A stretch of DNA of 64,000 bases, taken from positions 43,696,012-43,760,011 of the forward strand of contig CM059971.1 in the NCBI GenBank assembly GCA_030490835.1. Direction: 5' to 3'. The stretch comes from Annona cherimola (Eukaryota; Streptophyta; Magnoliopsida; Magnoliales; Annonaceae). Positions 11,161 to 23,984 of the stretch are shown one piece after another (positions within the stretch are counted from its first letter, which is position 1; the number at the start of each line of letters is the position of its first letter). Made by a program: the position numbers and the translations under genes. The notes beneath the pieces are model-generated. The model saw nothing but the letters and a program-made list of their open reading frames with translations, was not told where the DNA came from and did not search any database.

Positions 11161-11439
11161 AACAATATTGCTTGGACCAAAAGACTAATTTGGGAGCCTA
11201 CTACTACATGGATCCCCACTCCAGACTTCCGAGAGCTTATAATTTTTGCAATAAGATGGGGCACAAGGTATATCAATGTAAAATAAGAGTTACATGACCT
11301 TGGTGCAAAATTGGTTTGGCTACCTAAGAGCATTGGATTTATACCTTTAAAAGTATATCATCGTAGATTCCAATGGTTAACTAACCCAAATGGACCCATA
11401 AAATGGGTACCAAAATGATAAGCTCAACTTGACCTTATT

Positions 11440-11962
11440 TTTGCAGGTTTGTCTTAGAGCAAAGGCCAACAATATGTAGTTTATGGATAACGGCAGCTCA
11501 AGACACATGACGGGAGAAAACGAATTGTTCCATAAAATTAAACTGTGTAGTGAAGGAACGATTGCTTTTGGGAACAATGAAAAAGGTATAATCAAAGGTA
11601 AATGAAATGTTTATGGAATTTCAAATACATGTATTGAGATTGTTGAAGGACTCAAAAATAACTTAATGAGTATTAGCCAATTATATGATAAAAGGTTATA
11701 AAATTGTATTTGAATCTTCTATATGCAATATATTTGATAATGATCACATAGTTTTTATTGGAAAAATACATGAAAATGTATATTTGGTTTGTCAAGATGA
11801 ACTTGATGGAAAATATCTAATAGCCATAGAAAATGATCCATGAATATGGCATAAAAGGCTTGACCATATCAATATGTCAAATATTAAAACTTTGTAGAAA
11901 AAGAGCCTAGTGGATGAGTTACCAAAGCTTAAGTATGACAAGGATAAGATTTGTAAGGTTGT
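11440..11962 (+). pseudogene. Ty1/copia protease and pre-integrase remnant
   Basis: In several frames: VCLRAKANNM, then FMDNGSSRHMTGE, matching the copia aspartic protease active-site block (D-S/T-G). Here the motif reads D-N-G where the second copy at 26,554 reads D-S-G. Then come LKNNLMSISQLYD and a gag-pre-integrase-like W-H-KRLDHINMSN piece. Numerous stops are present. Copia sequence ends near 11,962, where unrelated LTR sequence takes over. Confidence 0.75.
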
Positions 11963-14746
11963 TGATCGCCCATTGCATATATCCTAAAGGAGGAGGCCGA
12001 AACCAACTAAACCCACAAGAGGCTGAAATTCTGTGGAAAATTGACAACCGAGTCAAAGTTAGCTTGCCTGCTATGATACCCAGACCCAAGTAAGGCTTAT
12101 ACATATGCATTTGGCATATAAATATGGATCATGTATAATTTAGTGGAATTATGAATGATTTTTCTTGCAATTTTGATGATTTATTGCAATTAGGGCAAAT
12201 GACTATGTATAATGAATATAAGCCGATATGGGTCAATGTGATTAAAGAAACCTAATGAGGATTAGGGAATGTGAATATAATGAAGATAATTACCTCAAAT
12301 ATTATGGTTTAACTAATAGAGATTATGTTGATAATTATGGATTAAAGGTGGCAATTGCTAGAAAATTCATAACTCGACGTCGGTATGGCAGATTAAGATG
12401 AAAATTGAAAGATAAGCACATAATTTTGTGCTTAATCCTATGAAAAGGTTGGATTATGAAAATATTGATGAAATTAGGATGAAAATTGATCATCACCATC
12501 AAAATCCAAGGATGACTTCAAATAATCATAACTTGAGCTAGAAAAGTCGGATTGAGACGAAATTTGAAATGAACGGTTAAAATTATAAGATCAATGCTAT
12601 GAAAGGATTGGATTAAGCTAATGATGATGGGATCATGTTTGCACAAAAAAAGGTGTATACCTTTGACTTTTGTGCACCATAAAGCAAGCTTGTATTTATG
12701 TTAAAGCAAGTAATTAATTATTAATGGCAAAAATGAGGTGTCAAAAGAAGATAGTTACACATGAATTTTATGAATTACTTAAAATGACAAAATTCATGAT
12801 AATATCAAGTGATTAATGACATGATTTAATGGCTAATGGGCTAGCTCAAAGAAGCTTGAAGTAGGTGGCATAGAGTAGACGATTAAGGGGCTGTTTACAT
12901 GAAATTTTTTATTTTTAAAAAATGATAAAAATACAATTAATGACCTAGGAAGCTAGGGTAGTTAGTGGACATGATTTTGGTTGATTTTTGTGGCAAGAAA
13001 ATGCCATAAGGTCAATGAGAAGTGGACATTTCCACATGGACAACAACATGGAAGCCAAGTGAGGTGCACGTTCAAGCTAATGTTTGTGATTTTTAATGAT
13101 TTTTTTAAATGCTATATGGACCCCTAAATGAGCTCCTAGTTAAGGTAATTAAGTGTATATTAATTAAAGCTGAAATTTTGTAGAAAAAAATGCAAAAGGC
13201 AGCTGCATATGGGATGTTAATCACATGGACAGCAAGATGAACCAAGAAAGGGTGGACGACCTAATCTGTTTTCTGATTTTTTATGATTTTTTTAATATGC
13301 TAAATGGACCCCCTAAGTAGGCTATTAGTTAGGGTAATTACCCATTAATTAAAATGAATTAGGTGTGGAAAAAATGCAAAAGCTGCTGCTAAAATGGACG
13401 TTCAAAGAGGGACAACAACATAGATTTAATGATATGGATTTTGATATTTTTTTTAAGATAATTATCTAAATTACTTGGACCACATTTTTCCATATCATCA
13501 AAGGGGATAAACACACTTTAATTAGCTGCTAATTGATGTGGCAAATGGGGGCCACAAAGCTGGAAAAATCTAGCTTATACATAGGTGGACGTCCATATGT
13601 GTAAGGGTTGGAAAGAAAAAATTTTCAAGGAGCAAATGCCCCTAACTCCTGCAACTCTCCACGTTTCCATTTTCCGGCAACATGAGGGCAAGAAAAAGAG
13701 GAGAAAAAGAGAAAGAAAAAGGGGAAGAAAGAAGAGGAATCCAAGCAAGGAAAGTGAAGTTCAAGTTTGATCTAATTCATGTAAGTATACCCCATGATTT
13801 GAGTTCTTTAATTCTATGCTTTTCACCTCAACTTATGATTCATAGATTTGATTCATAATGAACCCTTAAAGGATGATTGATGATGCCCTTAACTAGGGTA
13901 TTGGTTAAGGATTGAATGAAAAGAATGAAATCAAGGGGTTCAAGAGGATGAAAATGGTGATTAGGGTTAAATATTGGTTAATAATCATAGCTGAAATTTT
14001 CTTAAATTCAAATATTATGTTGTTGTTTTGATTTGTTATCATGATTATATGATGATTCATGATTTAATGGATTATATATGTTGATTTGGGCTTAAGTTAT
14101 GAATTTTAGAAAGAATGAGAATTAGGGTTTCATATATGACCTGATTTTCATTTTTTATGTTAAAAATGATATATGAATTAGCCTAAATAATTTAAGGATG
14201 ATTAAAAGGGTAAAATACCCTAGATTTAGAGTACTTTGGACGTTCAAAATGGGTTAGAAAGGATTGCCCTAAATCTGATTTTTAGGGGCTTATATGTGGA
14301 CGTCCAAAGTGATGCAATAAGGGTACCCAAAAATGTGTATGGAAGTTGCTGTTTTGGAACCCTATGATGAATGGATTAAAATTCCAAAATTAAACCCTAA
14401 ATTATGTGTTAATTAAGGGGTTTAATCATGCTAATTAAGGACACAAGTTGCTGAGTTGAAAAATTTTAAGAAACACATGATCTATGTGTTGAGAAATGAA
14501 CATGTATTGAGAGATAGGCATGAGGAAATGGTAAATGGTTTATGTAAATTATTAAAATGCAAAAATGCATAAAAAACATGGATTAAGGTACTATTTTAGT
14601 AAATAATGATAATCTCAAAATTTGAGATTATTATATAATGTCTAAGTTATCAACTAAGTGCTTAAAATGAGCACCATTGTATGAAAAGTGAAAAATATGT
14701 TAAAAATGATAAATGGAGGTAATGAACCTCTAAATAATGATTGTTA
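11963..14746 (+). mobile_element. Type-1 gypsy LTR, left part (split by solo LTR)
   Basis: Long AT-rich LTR sequence. Blocks at 13,560-13,910 (purine-rich run, 'gattcataatgaaccc') and 14,120-14,260 ('gggtaaaataccc') match 2,600-3,010 and 3,770-3,900. The exact LTR start is not resolved; 11,963-12,120 could belong to something else. It continues at 17,634 after the nested solo LTR. No gene is visible. Confidence 0.65.
14742..14746. repeat. Target-site duplication TGTTA (left)
   Basis: TGTTA directly precedes the solo LTR start TGTGAAACCC and is repeated exactly at 17,629-17,633. Confidence 0.85.
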
Positions 14747-15754
14747 TGTGAAACCCTAATCTTAGACATATATATAAAACTCTAGGATTGTAAACCCTAG
14801 GTAATGTATTAATGAAATATATATTCATGAATATGAAAACATGTGTATTAAAGGTTAAAGAAATGCAATTGTAGGATGAAACCGCATGAATAAGTGCACG
14901 TGAATAGTACACATGAATAGTAATGTGAATAGTAATCGACGTGATTAAGAGTTAATCACGTAGATTAACCTAATCACAAAATGACAAAAAAGGGAGATTT
15001 AATCACTACAAGGCGAAATAGCAATTCTTTTTTTAAATATTAATGGAAATTCGGATTTTAGTGGAAATTTTGGAGAAAATAGAGAAAAATTCATAACTTG
15101 CAATCCGGACGTCGGATTAGAGTGAAATTTTTTATGGATAGCCAAAATATTATGATGAACATGATTAGTGGTCCAAGATTCATAAAAAATTATGAATCAA
15201 AGGTCAAGATCAAATGTCATTTGGAGATCAAAAACCACATTTTACTTTATCATTAATTAAGATTTGACTTTTGATTAAATTAATTAATTAAAAAGCATTT
15301 TCATTAAATGAAAAATCTGCTCAAATTCCAAGGAAGATGGGGCGTGAGCTATGGCTTGGATTTTGTGTCCAAATCAATGGTTTAAATTCAATCTTATCAT
15401 ATAATCAATGGCTTGGATGAATTTTAGATTAAAGTATAGATTTTCATAAAAAAACAAAATAATTAAATGGGGCATTCCTACAGGGACGTAAATGGGCAGC
15501 AAGGTGGCTGCACATTGCTCAAAAAATTTCCTTGATTTTGATGAAAAATCAAGGGCTTAGATTGATTCAATTATGAAAAATCAATGGTGTGGATTTAACA
15601 CATCTTTTTATGAAAAATTTGCCATAAATGGTATGGATTAGCTCAAGCTTGTGTGGACCACAAAATTCCACATAACAAATTAAGAAAAATCATAATTAGA
15701 ATTTAATACATTAATTTGAGGGGGTAAAATGAAAATACTTGAAAAATGCATGCC

Positions 15755-15761
15755 TATAAAA
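15755..15761 (+). promoter_or_regulatory. LTR TATA box
   Basis: TATAAAA in 'gcctataaaaggg', matching TATAAATA at 30,482-30,489 in the sister LTR. Both are followed by a C-rich stretch that is probably the transcribed leader. Confidence 0.6.
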
Positions 15762-16369
15762 GGGACCAAGGGGTGGACGTTCAAGGCACATATCTCAGCT
15801 CCCAAGATTGAGCAAAACTCACTCCCACACACCCCCCACACGTCCCAAGTGAGAAAGAAGGAAGGAGAGAAGGTTGGAGAGAGAGTGAGAAAGGAGGAAG
15901 GGTATCTTCACTTCGGGTAAGTGAATTCTACCCAAATTTCTTTTGGATGTTAATTAGGGTAAAATCATGCTTAGATAATTCTTAAGCATGAGAAAATAAC
16001 TATGGTTATAATACCAAATTGGAATTATGCCAAAACATAAAAAATTTGAAGCGAAGATGGAGCATTCGGGAAAATCATGTATGAAATATGAAAATAATAC
16101 TCCAATATTGCTAAATGATAATATGGGATGAATATTTATGATAGTTATGATGTTGGAATGATTATATATAAATTTCATAATTTTTGGATTTTAGGATTAT
16201 GTTTAAGTGAAATTATGATGAATTTTAGAATATGGAGAAAATGACTTAATTGGCCAAGTTAATGATGATAAATTCAAAATTCATGAATTTTTCTATGATA
16301 TACTAACTGAGAGCTATGTCATGGTTTTTTTATTTTTTGGAAAAAATATCAATTTTTGGAACCCATGAA

Positions 16370-16505
16370 CAGTAACCCACGTTGCTGTGAATAGTAACCT
16401 CGAGTGAACAGTAAACGTAACAGTACCCATGAACAATGATCATGAACAGTATGCCATGAACAGTGATCGTGAACAGTGATGATGAACAGTACCATGAACA
16501 GTAAA
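16370..16505. repeat. 'CATGAACAGT' short tandem array
   Basis: About ten imperfect copies of (c)atgaacagta/gtgaacagtga in ~135 bp of the solo LTR. The sister LTR at 31,078-31,160 has only a few decayed copies plus a different short repeat ('tttgctayagtaa'). Confidence 0.75.
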
Positions 16506-17628
16506 AAGCGTAAATTGGGTGAAAAAAAATGAGATTAGCATTTATATCTTAAAGAATATATAGATGAAATTTTTAAGGGGATTTATGGATAAAAAATTCA
16601 TATAAGGAGGTAATGACCAAGTATCTTTATAATATTAACCTCTATAGGAATGCGGTAATAAATAATTATAAAGTATGCATGGGAAGCAATCTAAGACATG
16701 GAATGATATAGATAAAATATTATTTTTCCTTGTATAAGAAAAGGAAAGGAAAATGTGGAGGACATGGATTGAGGAGGTAAGCAAGCAACCCTTTTGAAAA
16801 TAATTGTTTACTATTTTATGAAATATATTTAAGGATTGTCATTCCTATATTGCTTTACATGAAATGATTGTCAATTTGCTTATTAAATGCCTTTTATGAA
16901 AATTTTATGGACATGTCATGCCGGCATATGTGTATGTTCATGGTGCACAATGAAGAGGCTTTGGTGGAGGTAGAAAGCGGATCGAAGATCCCCCTTCACT
17001 ATTGCTAAGTTGCAAGAGCTGTGTGCCCGCGGGGTCCTCCCAAGAGGTGGGAGCACAAGGAAAGTCATGAATAAATGAATGCATTGCATTCTCATGAAAT
17101 GCATGAAAAGGGTTCTGTCCCATTGGTAATTGATCACTTGGTAAGTGCCTCCTACCAAATGGGGAGAAATGCATTTGAATGAAAGGAAAATATTTACTTG
17201 CCAAAGAAAAAAAGATTGCTTACTGAGTATTATTACTCATATGTGTTTTCAAAATGACAAACAGACTATGGAGCTGACTCATAAAGGATGTCAGGTAGAA
17301 ATGACTGACAAATTTAATTGCAGTTCTATGTATGTGTCCAAAGGGACAAATGTGTTAAAGACATGTTTTATGGATATTACAAACATGATTGTACTTATGT
17401 GAATTATTTCAATAAAAAGAAGATATGAATGGTTTTATGATAATATGGATGAGTCGATTATGAATAAAGTATATGCTTAAGTGATGAATGAAAAGAAAAA
17501 AAGAAAATTTTGGGCAAGATCCAATTAAGTACCTGCCGCGTGATCAGGGCAACAATCCTGACTCACATTTACCAAGCAAAATCGATCCCGGAGTAAGACT
17601 TCTAGGCACCCTGATTCGGGGCGCCACA

Positions 17629-17633
17629 TGTTA
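17629..17633. repeat. Target-site duplication TGTTA (right)
   Basis: Exact repeat of 14,742-14,746 on the far side of the solo LTR. Confidence 0.85.
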
Positions 17634-18984
17634 TATGTATGAAAGATTACCCTACATAAGGGTATTAAAAATAAATTAATGGATAATGTAATGTATAGCG
17701 TATGTTGATACATATGAACACCCACTTGTCTTAAGCTAGTGTAATGTAAATCCAAATGAATTTATGTAGGTTGGAAAACCTAAGGGATGTAAGAATTTGA
17801 AGTGATTTATATAAATGAAATATTATTTTTATTTATCTAGGCAAAAGCAAAGAAAAGAATGGAAGAAAGGGATTAAAGCGATCTCAGGTAAGCAAGCGAA
17901 CTTTCTAAATCATTTATTTCTCCCTATGTGTTGAAATGATTTAAGATGTTATGTCAATGCTTTCATGAATGTTTTACAAGTGGGCAAGCACAAGTTTTGA
18001 AAATAACGGCTTTAATGAAAAGTTGCAAGTTTTGGAAAAAGGATGACTTTAATGAAAAGCCTTAAGGTTTGCTTCATGGGAAGCAAGCAACAGTTTTTAA
18101 GATAAATATTTTATTGCAAGTGTTGCCAAAGATTGGGAATGATTTATGCAAATGGATCGAGAAATTTGCTTATGAGTAAGCAAGTTCTCCATAATGTTAA
18201 TTTTAAAGGATTTTATGTTTTATGTCAATGGTTTTAAGAATTTGCTTTCAAGCAAACAAGTTCTTTATGATGTTGTTTCAAAAATATTTTATAAAAAAAA
18301 AATTTTGCCCTTTTTCACAAAGCAATATTAGTAAATAAGTTTTGAATATATTCTTACGATATTTTGTGATAAACGACTATGTTTATGAAAGAAAAAGAAA
18401 AGGAATTTGATTTATGGAAAAAGTTTAGTTTTTCTATGTCATGATATTTAATATAAACGATAACTTGGACATAGTCCATATGTTTGAAATGATATTCGAA
18501 AAGCTTTGATTTCCTTTAGATAAGGAAATATGTTGAAAATGTCTTGAAAAATATTTATATGGATATTGTTAAGATAGGATTTAAGGATGACTAACCCAAT
18601 AAGTTGATTTTATAAATGGTTTGATTTCAGGTTGCTAAAATGACATACAAAAGACTATGCAAGCCTCTCTCTATGTAAAAATGGCAAAATAGATATGTAG
18701 ACAAGAATTTGACTTTGAGGTGGTTGAGAAGGGGATGGTATAATTGCATAACTTTTGTGAGCAAAAGACCCTGAAATGGAAACCAAGAAAATACTAGGAA
18801 AAAATATATAATTTATTCTTGAAAATCCAAAAATTTTGAAGTTCTTTTATTATAAAGGTTTTAAGATGTATTGTTTCTCAGATATTTCAAATGCTTATCA
18901 AAATATTTTACTCAAAATTCTTCTAAAAGAATTTAAGGAAGTTCATCCTAAAAATTATATTTCAAATGACAACTTGTTTAAAGT

Positions 18985-19180
18985 GGGTGCGCTCGCTTTA
19001 CAAGTTGACACGGACTGCGGTCTGTTATGTTATTTTTCAAAATGACTTTTAAAGATACAGATTTGGGTCTGTGATGTTTTTTTAGAATGGATGCGGATTG
19101 CGGTCTGTGATCCCGGTTTAAAAGGACACGGGTTGCGGTCTATGATACTTTAAACCATACAGACTGCGGTTTGTGATCAG
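18985..19180. repeat. 'Acggactgcggtctgtgat' tandem repeat
   Basis: About four imperfect copies of a unit centred on GACACGGACTGCGGTCTGTGAT-like sequence, spaced roughly 45-60 bp apart, in the type-1 LTR. The unit contains the short palindromic element GACTGCGGTC. Other type-1 LTR copies in the window do not show it. Confidence 0.65.
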
Positions 19181-19674
19181 GATGCATGGTGCACCAGTAC
19201 AATGAATAGGCCGGTTGTAGAGCACGGTCGGAGATGGACCAGGGCCCACTCTACTTATGGCCAAGTCGCTAAGGGGTGGCAGGAGTGTCAGCGGCGCCCT
19301 CCCTGATATGGGAGAAGGATAAAGGAACAGCCGCCTGGCTAGCGTGCTGTTAAGGATTCTCTTCCAAAATGTAAAATGATCACTTGCTAAGTGTCACTAC
19401 TGAATGGGGAGAATGCATTTGCTTATGTTTTTCTTTTGAAAAGCTCAAAGATTGGGACATAAAAGCAGTTTTACGAAAAGTTATCGTAAAGGGATTTTTA
19501 GGAAATGATTTCCCTAAAAATATGGTGTTTTACACAAAAGTGTAAATAATAAGGATGAAAGGAAATATTTTCTATGCAAATGCTTTTATGAAAATGAGTT
19601 ATATGTTGTTTATCTTGTTTGCTATAAACAAACCTCAAGACGAGGACTATGAAAAGGATTTATGTCAAACTTAG

Positions 19675-19940
19675 TTTTGGACATAAGAATGTCCATTTCC
19701 AAAAAGGCTTAAATGGAAAAGTGTTTTAGGACATATGAATGTCCATTTCCCAAGAAAGTTATGTCGAAAATATTTTTGGACATCATATGTCCCTTAGCTA
19801 AAAGAATTTATGATGAAAAATATTTTTGGACATAGAAATGTCCCTTACCGAAAAAGGCTTAAGTGAATGATGTTTTTGGACATGAGAATGTCCTTCTTTG
19901 CTAAAGAGTTTATGAGAAAAATGTTTCGGATGTAATACGT
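19675..19940. repeat. ~58-bp minisatellite with GGACAT/ATGTCC arms
   Basis: Five consecutive imperfect units of 'tttttggacat(n)aatgtccntt...aaaggcttaaatg', each with an inverted pair GGACAT...ATGTCC. One or two more decayed units lie at 20,105-20,180. The array is specific to this LTR copy within the window. Confidence 0.75.
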
Positions 19941-20720
19941 CTACTGGCAAAAGATGGTTTTATGTAAATGTCTTGGAATATTGGAAATGTTCACACAAGG
20001 CTAAAGAAAGTTAATTAAAAAGGGTAAAACATATATGTTTTGCCTTCACAAGCCCAGACGTGGCTTATAAATGATTTTAAGAATGAACTTTGTGAAGATG
20101 TTCTAGGACATAGAATTGTCCTTATGAACAAAAGAATTTTATGATAATATTTTAAGACATATAAATGTCCTCAGGTAAAAAGGTGTTAAGATATTTAAGG
20201 AAAACGTTTTAAAGGAAGTCTTGCTCTAAAAGATAAAATATTTTCTTACTGGGTTGTCACTCACGTTTTGTTTTTCCAAACCTTAGACAGGTATCGGGAA
20301 CTCAAGAGGTTGTGAACCTAAGCAATGAAGGAATGTACGTGATGGTAGCCATGTGGGCTATAAGGAATGAAATAGCATGATTAAAGTTCTAAGGTATATT
20401 GATGTGTATGTGAACTTAATTAGAATTTTAAGTTCCATGTGATCCAATGATTTGAATGAATGTATATATGGAATGAAAATATAATTGTAGAAAAGCATGA
20501 TGAATGCTATGAATGAAATATGAAATTTATTACAAGTGTATTGGTGCTTGTATGATGAATGATGTAGAATGTAATGAAATGAATGATGATAAAAAAAATT
20601 TGGACGAGATCCAATTAAGAACCCGCCGCATGATCAGGGCAACAATCCTGATTCATATTTACCAATCGATAGATCTTGAGGTAAGGATGTGACGTCTTGA
20701 GTTTGGGACGCTATAGAAGG

Positions 20721-20732
20721 TGGTATCAGAGC
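20721..20732 (+). promoter_or_regulatory. Primer-binding site, tRNA-Met type
   Basis: TGGTATCAGAGC lies 5 bp after the LTR end 'gctata'. It identifies the preceding long sequence as an LTR and the following DNA as retrotransposon internal region. Confidence 0.85.
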
Positions 20733-22835
20733 ATAGATTGGTAAATAGGCGTGGAAAGAAAAGACTTGATATCACAAAGATGATATCTTAGCAAGAATTG
20801 ATAGATAGACGTAGAGGAAAAATAAAAAATGATGTAAGAGATAGATTGAAATTATAAGACATATGCGATATGTATTGTCTTTTACTTTGTGTCATTCTGA
20901 CGCAAAGGTATGACTATTTAAGGAAATGTAGCTAGTTTGCTATATTTCATGATATAGATGTTATATGAAGGAAAAATGATATGAGGACAAATGAGATAAA
21001 GAGGGAGGTAGGAGAATCTAAGAAAAGACAAAAGATAGAAGGGAATAAGAACAGATAATGGGTTAAATAATAAAACCCTACATAGAGACCCCCCCCCATA
21101 TCTAAGGTTTACCATACCTCACTTAAGATAGCACAAGATTGTGCTATATGATATATATGTTTAAGGTGCAGCGCCATGGCGGACATATGGAAGGCACCAA
21201 GGCGCCAACTTTCTAAGTGATTGTTGGTTTAGAGCTTATGTTTATGATAAAATGACTTATTATGTAAGTATAATCTGAATGTGTAAGGAAAAACAACCTT
21301 ACACTACGAAAAGTGAAGATAGGAATGAAAAAGGTAGGAAAAAGAAAAGAATTTCCTTTTGATTCCTAAATAAATATATGATGTTTGATGTTATGAAAAT
21401 ATAAATGCATTTGATTTCATTCAAATGCTAAGTGTATATGGAAAAGGAAAGGTCATTTATCTTTCTAGATCATATAATTGACTAATTAAATGATTCTATG
21501 GTAAGATACAATTATATTAATATGATTTCATATGTTGCTTTCTACAACATGCCTATCACCGTAATTTTTGAACAAGGGAAAGGCGGTTGCAGATATGAGT
21601 CAACAGGAAAGAAGAGAAGCCAGTAGCAAATCTAAACGACCAGGGCAGTGAGGACAAGTGAGTCCAAGGGCTCGTCAATGACGGGTAAATATACACCTTG
21701 AGTCAAGGGTTGAAGGTGGAGCCATTGCAGGTAACACCTCACAAGTAGAAAAAGTGGAGGAAAGTATAACTGTAGTTGTAGAAGGAGTTGTGCAGTAGGC
21801 CACTCGAGATTGAGCGGTCCAAATAGAAGAATAATACAAGGCCTTTGGGAAAAGCCCAACGGGACCAATTAGAAGAAAGTGGAAATGATGGACCGGTACA
21901 GGTAATAATTTTTAACCTAGTACCTAAACCTTTAAGGGTTGATAATAGTAAAATAATAGCAAATGGAAAGGTTATTAATGCCTTTCTAGCTCAATATCCA
22001 CCTAAGTTCTCAAGTGAATCATATTCTATTCAAGCTAAGCAGTGGATGACTGAAACCAAGAACATGTTTAAGGTTTGAACATGTAGTCTTATATAATGTC
22101 CAAGCATTGATTGGCAATGCTTATAAGTGATAGGAAAGCCTAATGGCTATTATGCCATAATCAAAGAAGGTAATCTGGTGAACTTTTTAAGAAATATTTT
22201 CCAATAGGACGCCAGGATCTAACACATGTTGGTAATGAACATGTACAATCAGGGCAAGGACAACTTGCCACTAAAGATTAAGGAACCTGGTGTAGGAAAA
22301 GAATGAAGTAAGAAAGGTTAGCTCAACCAAAGCTAGTTGCGGCTATCGGTTGATAGAAAGTATCTGCAAATTATTGCAGAAAAGTCTAGCAAAACATGTC
22401 TAGTTAGCATGTATGGAAAGAAAAGAAGATTCCATATATGATATCACAAAGTTTGGTATCATATATCATAGCAAGGAATGATAGATAGATGAAGAAAAAT
22501 ATAGGCAAGAATGATTGCCAGAATTTTCTTCAATTCCGATGTGGACAGAAGATAGGTATGAGAGAAAATTATCTCTCTATGATGATCAAAAGAAATGAGA
22601 TTAGAAAAAATGATAAGGACCCTTACTGGTTTATGGAAACTGGAAAGGGAGACTAGGAAGAAAATATTTAACATTGGTTTAATACCGGTACTCCTATTAG
22701 GTAGTCTACGCTGGTATAACCTAGTTGTAGACATTATGAGATGAGAAGGAATGGATAGGTTAGCAAAAGTGTCTTTTGCTACATGTATGAAATTTTAGGT
22801 GAGACCAATTTTTGCTCTATGCTATAGAATGAATG
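20733..22835 (+). mobile_element. Gypsy internal region with gag remnant
   Basis: 5' leader followed by a damaged gag. Short imperfect direct repeats occur ('gatatcacaaag...tgatagatag' at 20,771 and 22,440). The region is cut at 22,835 by a copia LTR, and no pol is present. Confidence 0.65.
21845..22220 (+). pseudogene. Ty3/gypsy gag remnant
   Basis: The open stretch 21,845-22,078 ends INAFLAQYPPKFSS...QAKQWMTETKNMF. This fits the start of the retrotransposon gag domain, where plant copies read F-x3-P-P-x-F-x-G...A-x2-W-x5-IF. Downstream, in broken frames, come NVQALIGNAYKW and IFSNRT-like pieces where the gag core should continue (W and F-x-YFP positions). No ATG with good context is evident. 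The copy is inactive. Confidence 0.6.
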
Positions 22836-22994
22836 TGTTAGAATCAATGGCAAATTAAGCACAATCTGTGTTTTGATGATTAACAACTCAATTTGAGTAA
22901 GTTTTGGGTACTAATATGTTTTGTGGAAACTGTTTAAAGGATAGAAAATTAAAAATTTGAATCTAACAGATCAAGTTGTAAAAATCAGAATTTG

Positions 22995-23445
22995 AGTCAA
23001 GTCGATACCCAAGTCGACCTCAGGATCGACTTGGAAAGAAGCAGGACTTTCCAGTGTTGAATTTTGATCCAAGACAGGTGAAGTCGCAAGGCCAAGTCGA
23101 CTCCATCTGCGACTTAGGTGAAGTCACAGACCCAAGTCGACTCCACCATCGATTTCAGGTACTCAAACCTTCCAGCGTTGAAAATGGGATCCAAGACAGG
23201 TGAAGTCGCAAGTCCAAGTCGACTCCAGCTGCGACTTGGGTGAAGTCGCAGACCCAAGTCGACTGCACCATCGACTTCAGATGCTCAAAACTTCCAGCGT
23301 TGAAATTCGAATCCAAGACTGGTGAAGTTGCACCCGAAGTCAACTCCATGTGCAACTTGAGTGAAGTCGCATCCTTAGGTCGACTTCACATGCGACTTGA
23401 AGTGAAGTTGATCCCCAAGTCAACCCAGATATCCAACTTGAGTCA
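22995..23445. repeat. AAGTCGACTT-type repeat array in copia LTR U3
   Basis: A dozen or so imperfect copies of a unit of about 30-35 bp alternating 'gacttgggtgaagtcgca' and 'cccaagtcgactcca', each containing the palindrome GTCGAC. A second block lies at 23,720-23,900. Equivalent blocks lie at 8,610-8,790 and on the minus strand at 34,930-35,130 and 35,405-35,765. All are upstream of the LTR TATA box. Confidence 0.8.
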
Positions 23446-23976
23446 GATTGAAGATAAACATAGTCCAGACAAGCAATTCTACATGCTAAAATCATTCAAC
23501 ACTATATTCTACTCAAAGAAAATTCATTTGGATATTTCCGTGGATTCCAAAATCAAGAATATCAAAGCATCGTAAATCCAAGGCATGAAGACAAAGTTTC
23601 TAAGAGAAATTTAACATAACAAAGCTTCAAGATTGAGTGTTCAGTGGAAGAACAAATACAAGATGAATGACAAGCAAGTAAGTTTCAAAAGAAATTCAAG
23701 TTCCAACAAGTGCATACAGAAAGTGAAGTCGCACCCGAAGTCGACTTCACCTGCGACTTGGGTCAAGTTCAGGATCAAGTCGACCTGAAGTGGAACTTGA
23801 GGCATTTGCTGGGAACCAAAGTCGCACCCCAAGTTGACTCTAGTATGCGACTTGGTTGAAGTCGCACCTGAGGTCGACTTCATCTGCGACTTGGGTCGCA
23901 ACGGTTGGAAAAATTCGAACGTTGGCGCATTAAATGCGCGCCACCTACCTCCAAACGTTTGAATATACTCCACCAC

Positions 23977-23984
23977 TATAAATA
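23977..23984 (+). promoter_or_regulatory. Copia LTR TATA box
   Basis: TATAAATA in 'ccactataaatatgcattcaag', conserved at 8,867-8,874. It lies about 80 bp after the last AAGTCGACTT repeat. Confidence 0.65.

Larger units (their letters stand above)
14747..17628 (+). mobile_element. Solo LTR, type-2 gypsy family, 2,882 bp
   Basis: Runs from TGTGAAACCC to GGGGCGCCACA and is flanked by perfect TGTTA duplications. It has no internal region, so it is a product of LTR-LTR recombination. The interrupted host is a type-1 LTR whose sequence resumes at 17,634 ('gattaccctac'). The continuous version, on the minus strand around 28,560-28,630, shows the uninterrupted order. Landmarks are TATAAAA at 15,755-15,761, a 'gaacagt' array at 16,370-16,505 and a GC-rich conserved block at 16,960-17,060. 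Confidence 0.85.
17634..20715 (+). mobile_element. Type-1 gypsy LTR, right part and LTR end
   Basis: Continuation of 11,963-14,746. It carries the 'gcaaaagcaaagaaaag' block (17,842; compare 3,986), tandem arrays at 18,985-19,180 and 19,675-19,940, the conserved GC block at ~19,190-19,345, and the terminal block 'gcatgatcagggcaacaatc' to 'gacgctata' (20,629-20,715). The primer site follows at 20,721, so this is a 5' LTR with its internal region. Minus the solo LTR it is close to 6 kb, unusually long. Confidence 0.7.

Noticed and set aside
10920..11333. Minus-strand ORF of 137 codons
   Set aside because: It is antisense to the Lys/Glu-rich copia gag tail. Its Phe/Leu/Ser richness reflects AAA/GAA codons on the other strand.
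17145..17402. Plus-strand ORF of 85 codons in the solo LTR
   Set aside because: No start context, no domain, and it is not preserved in the sister LTR at 29,851-32,178.
22995..23445. Regularly spaced repeats resembling a CRISPR array
   Set aside because: Units are imperfect, spacers are repeats too, and the array sits inside a copia LTR repeated at three places in a plant genome.
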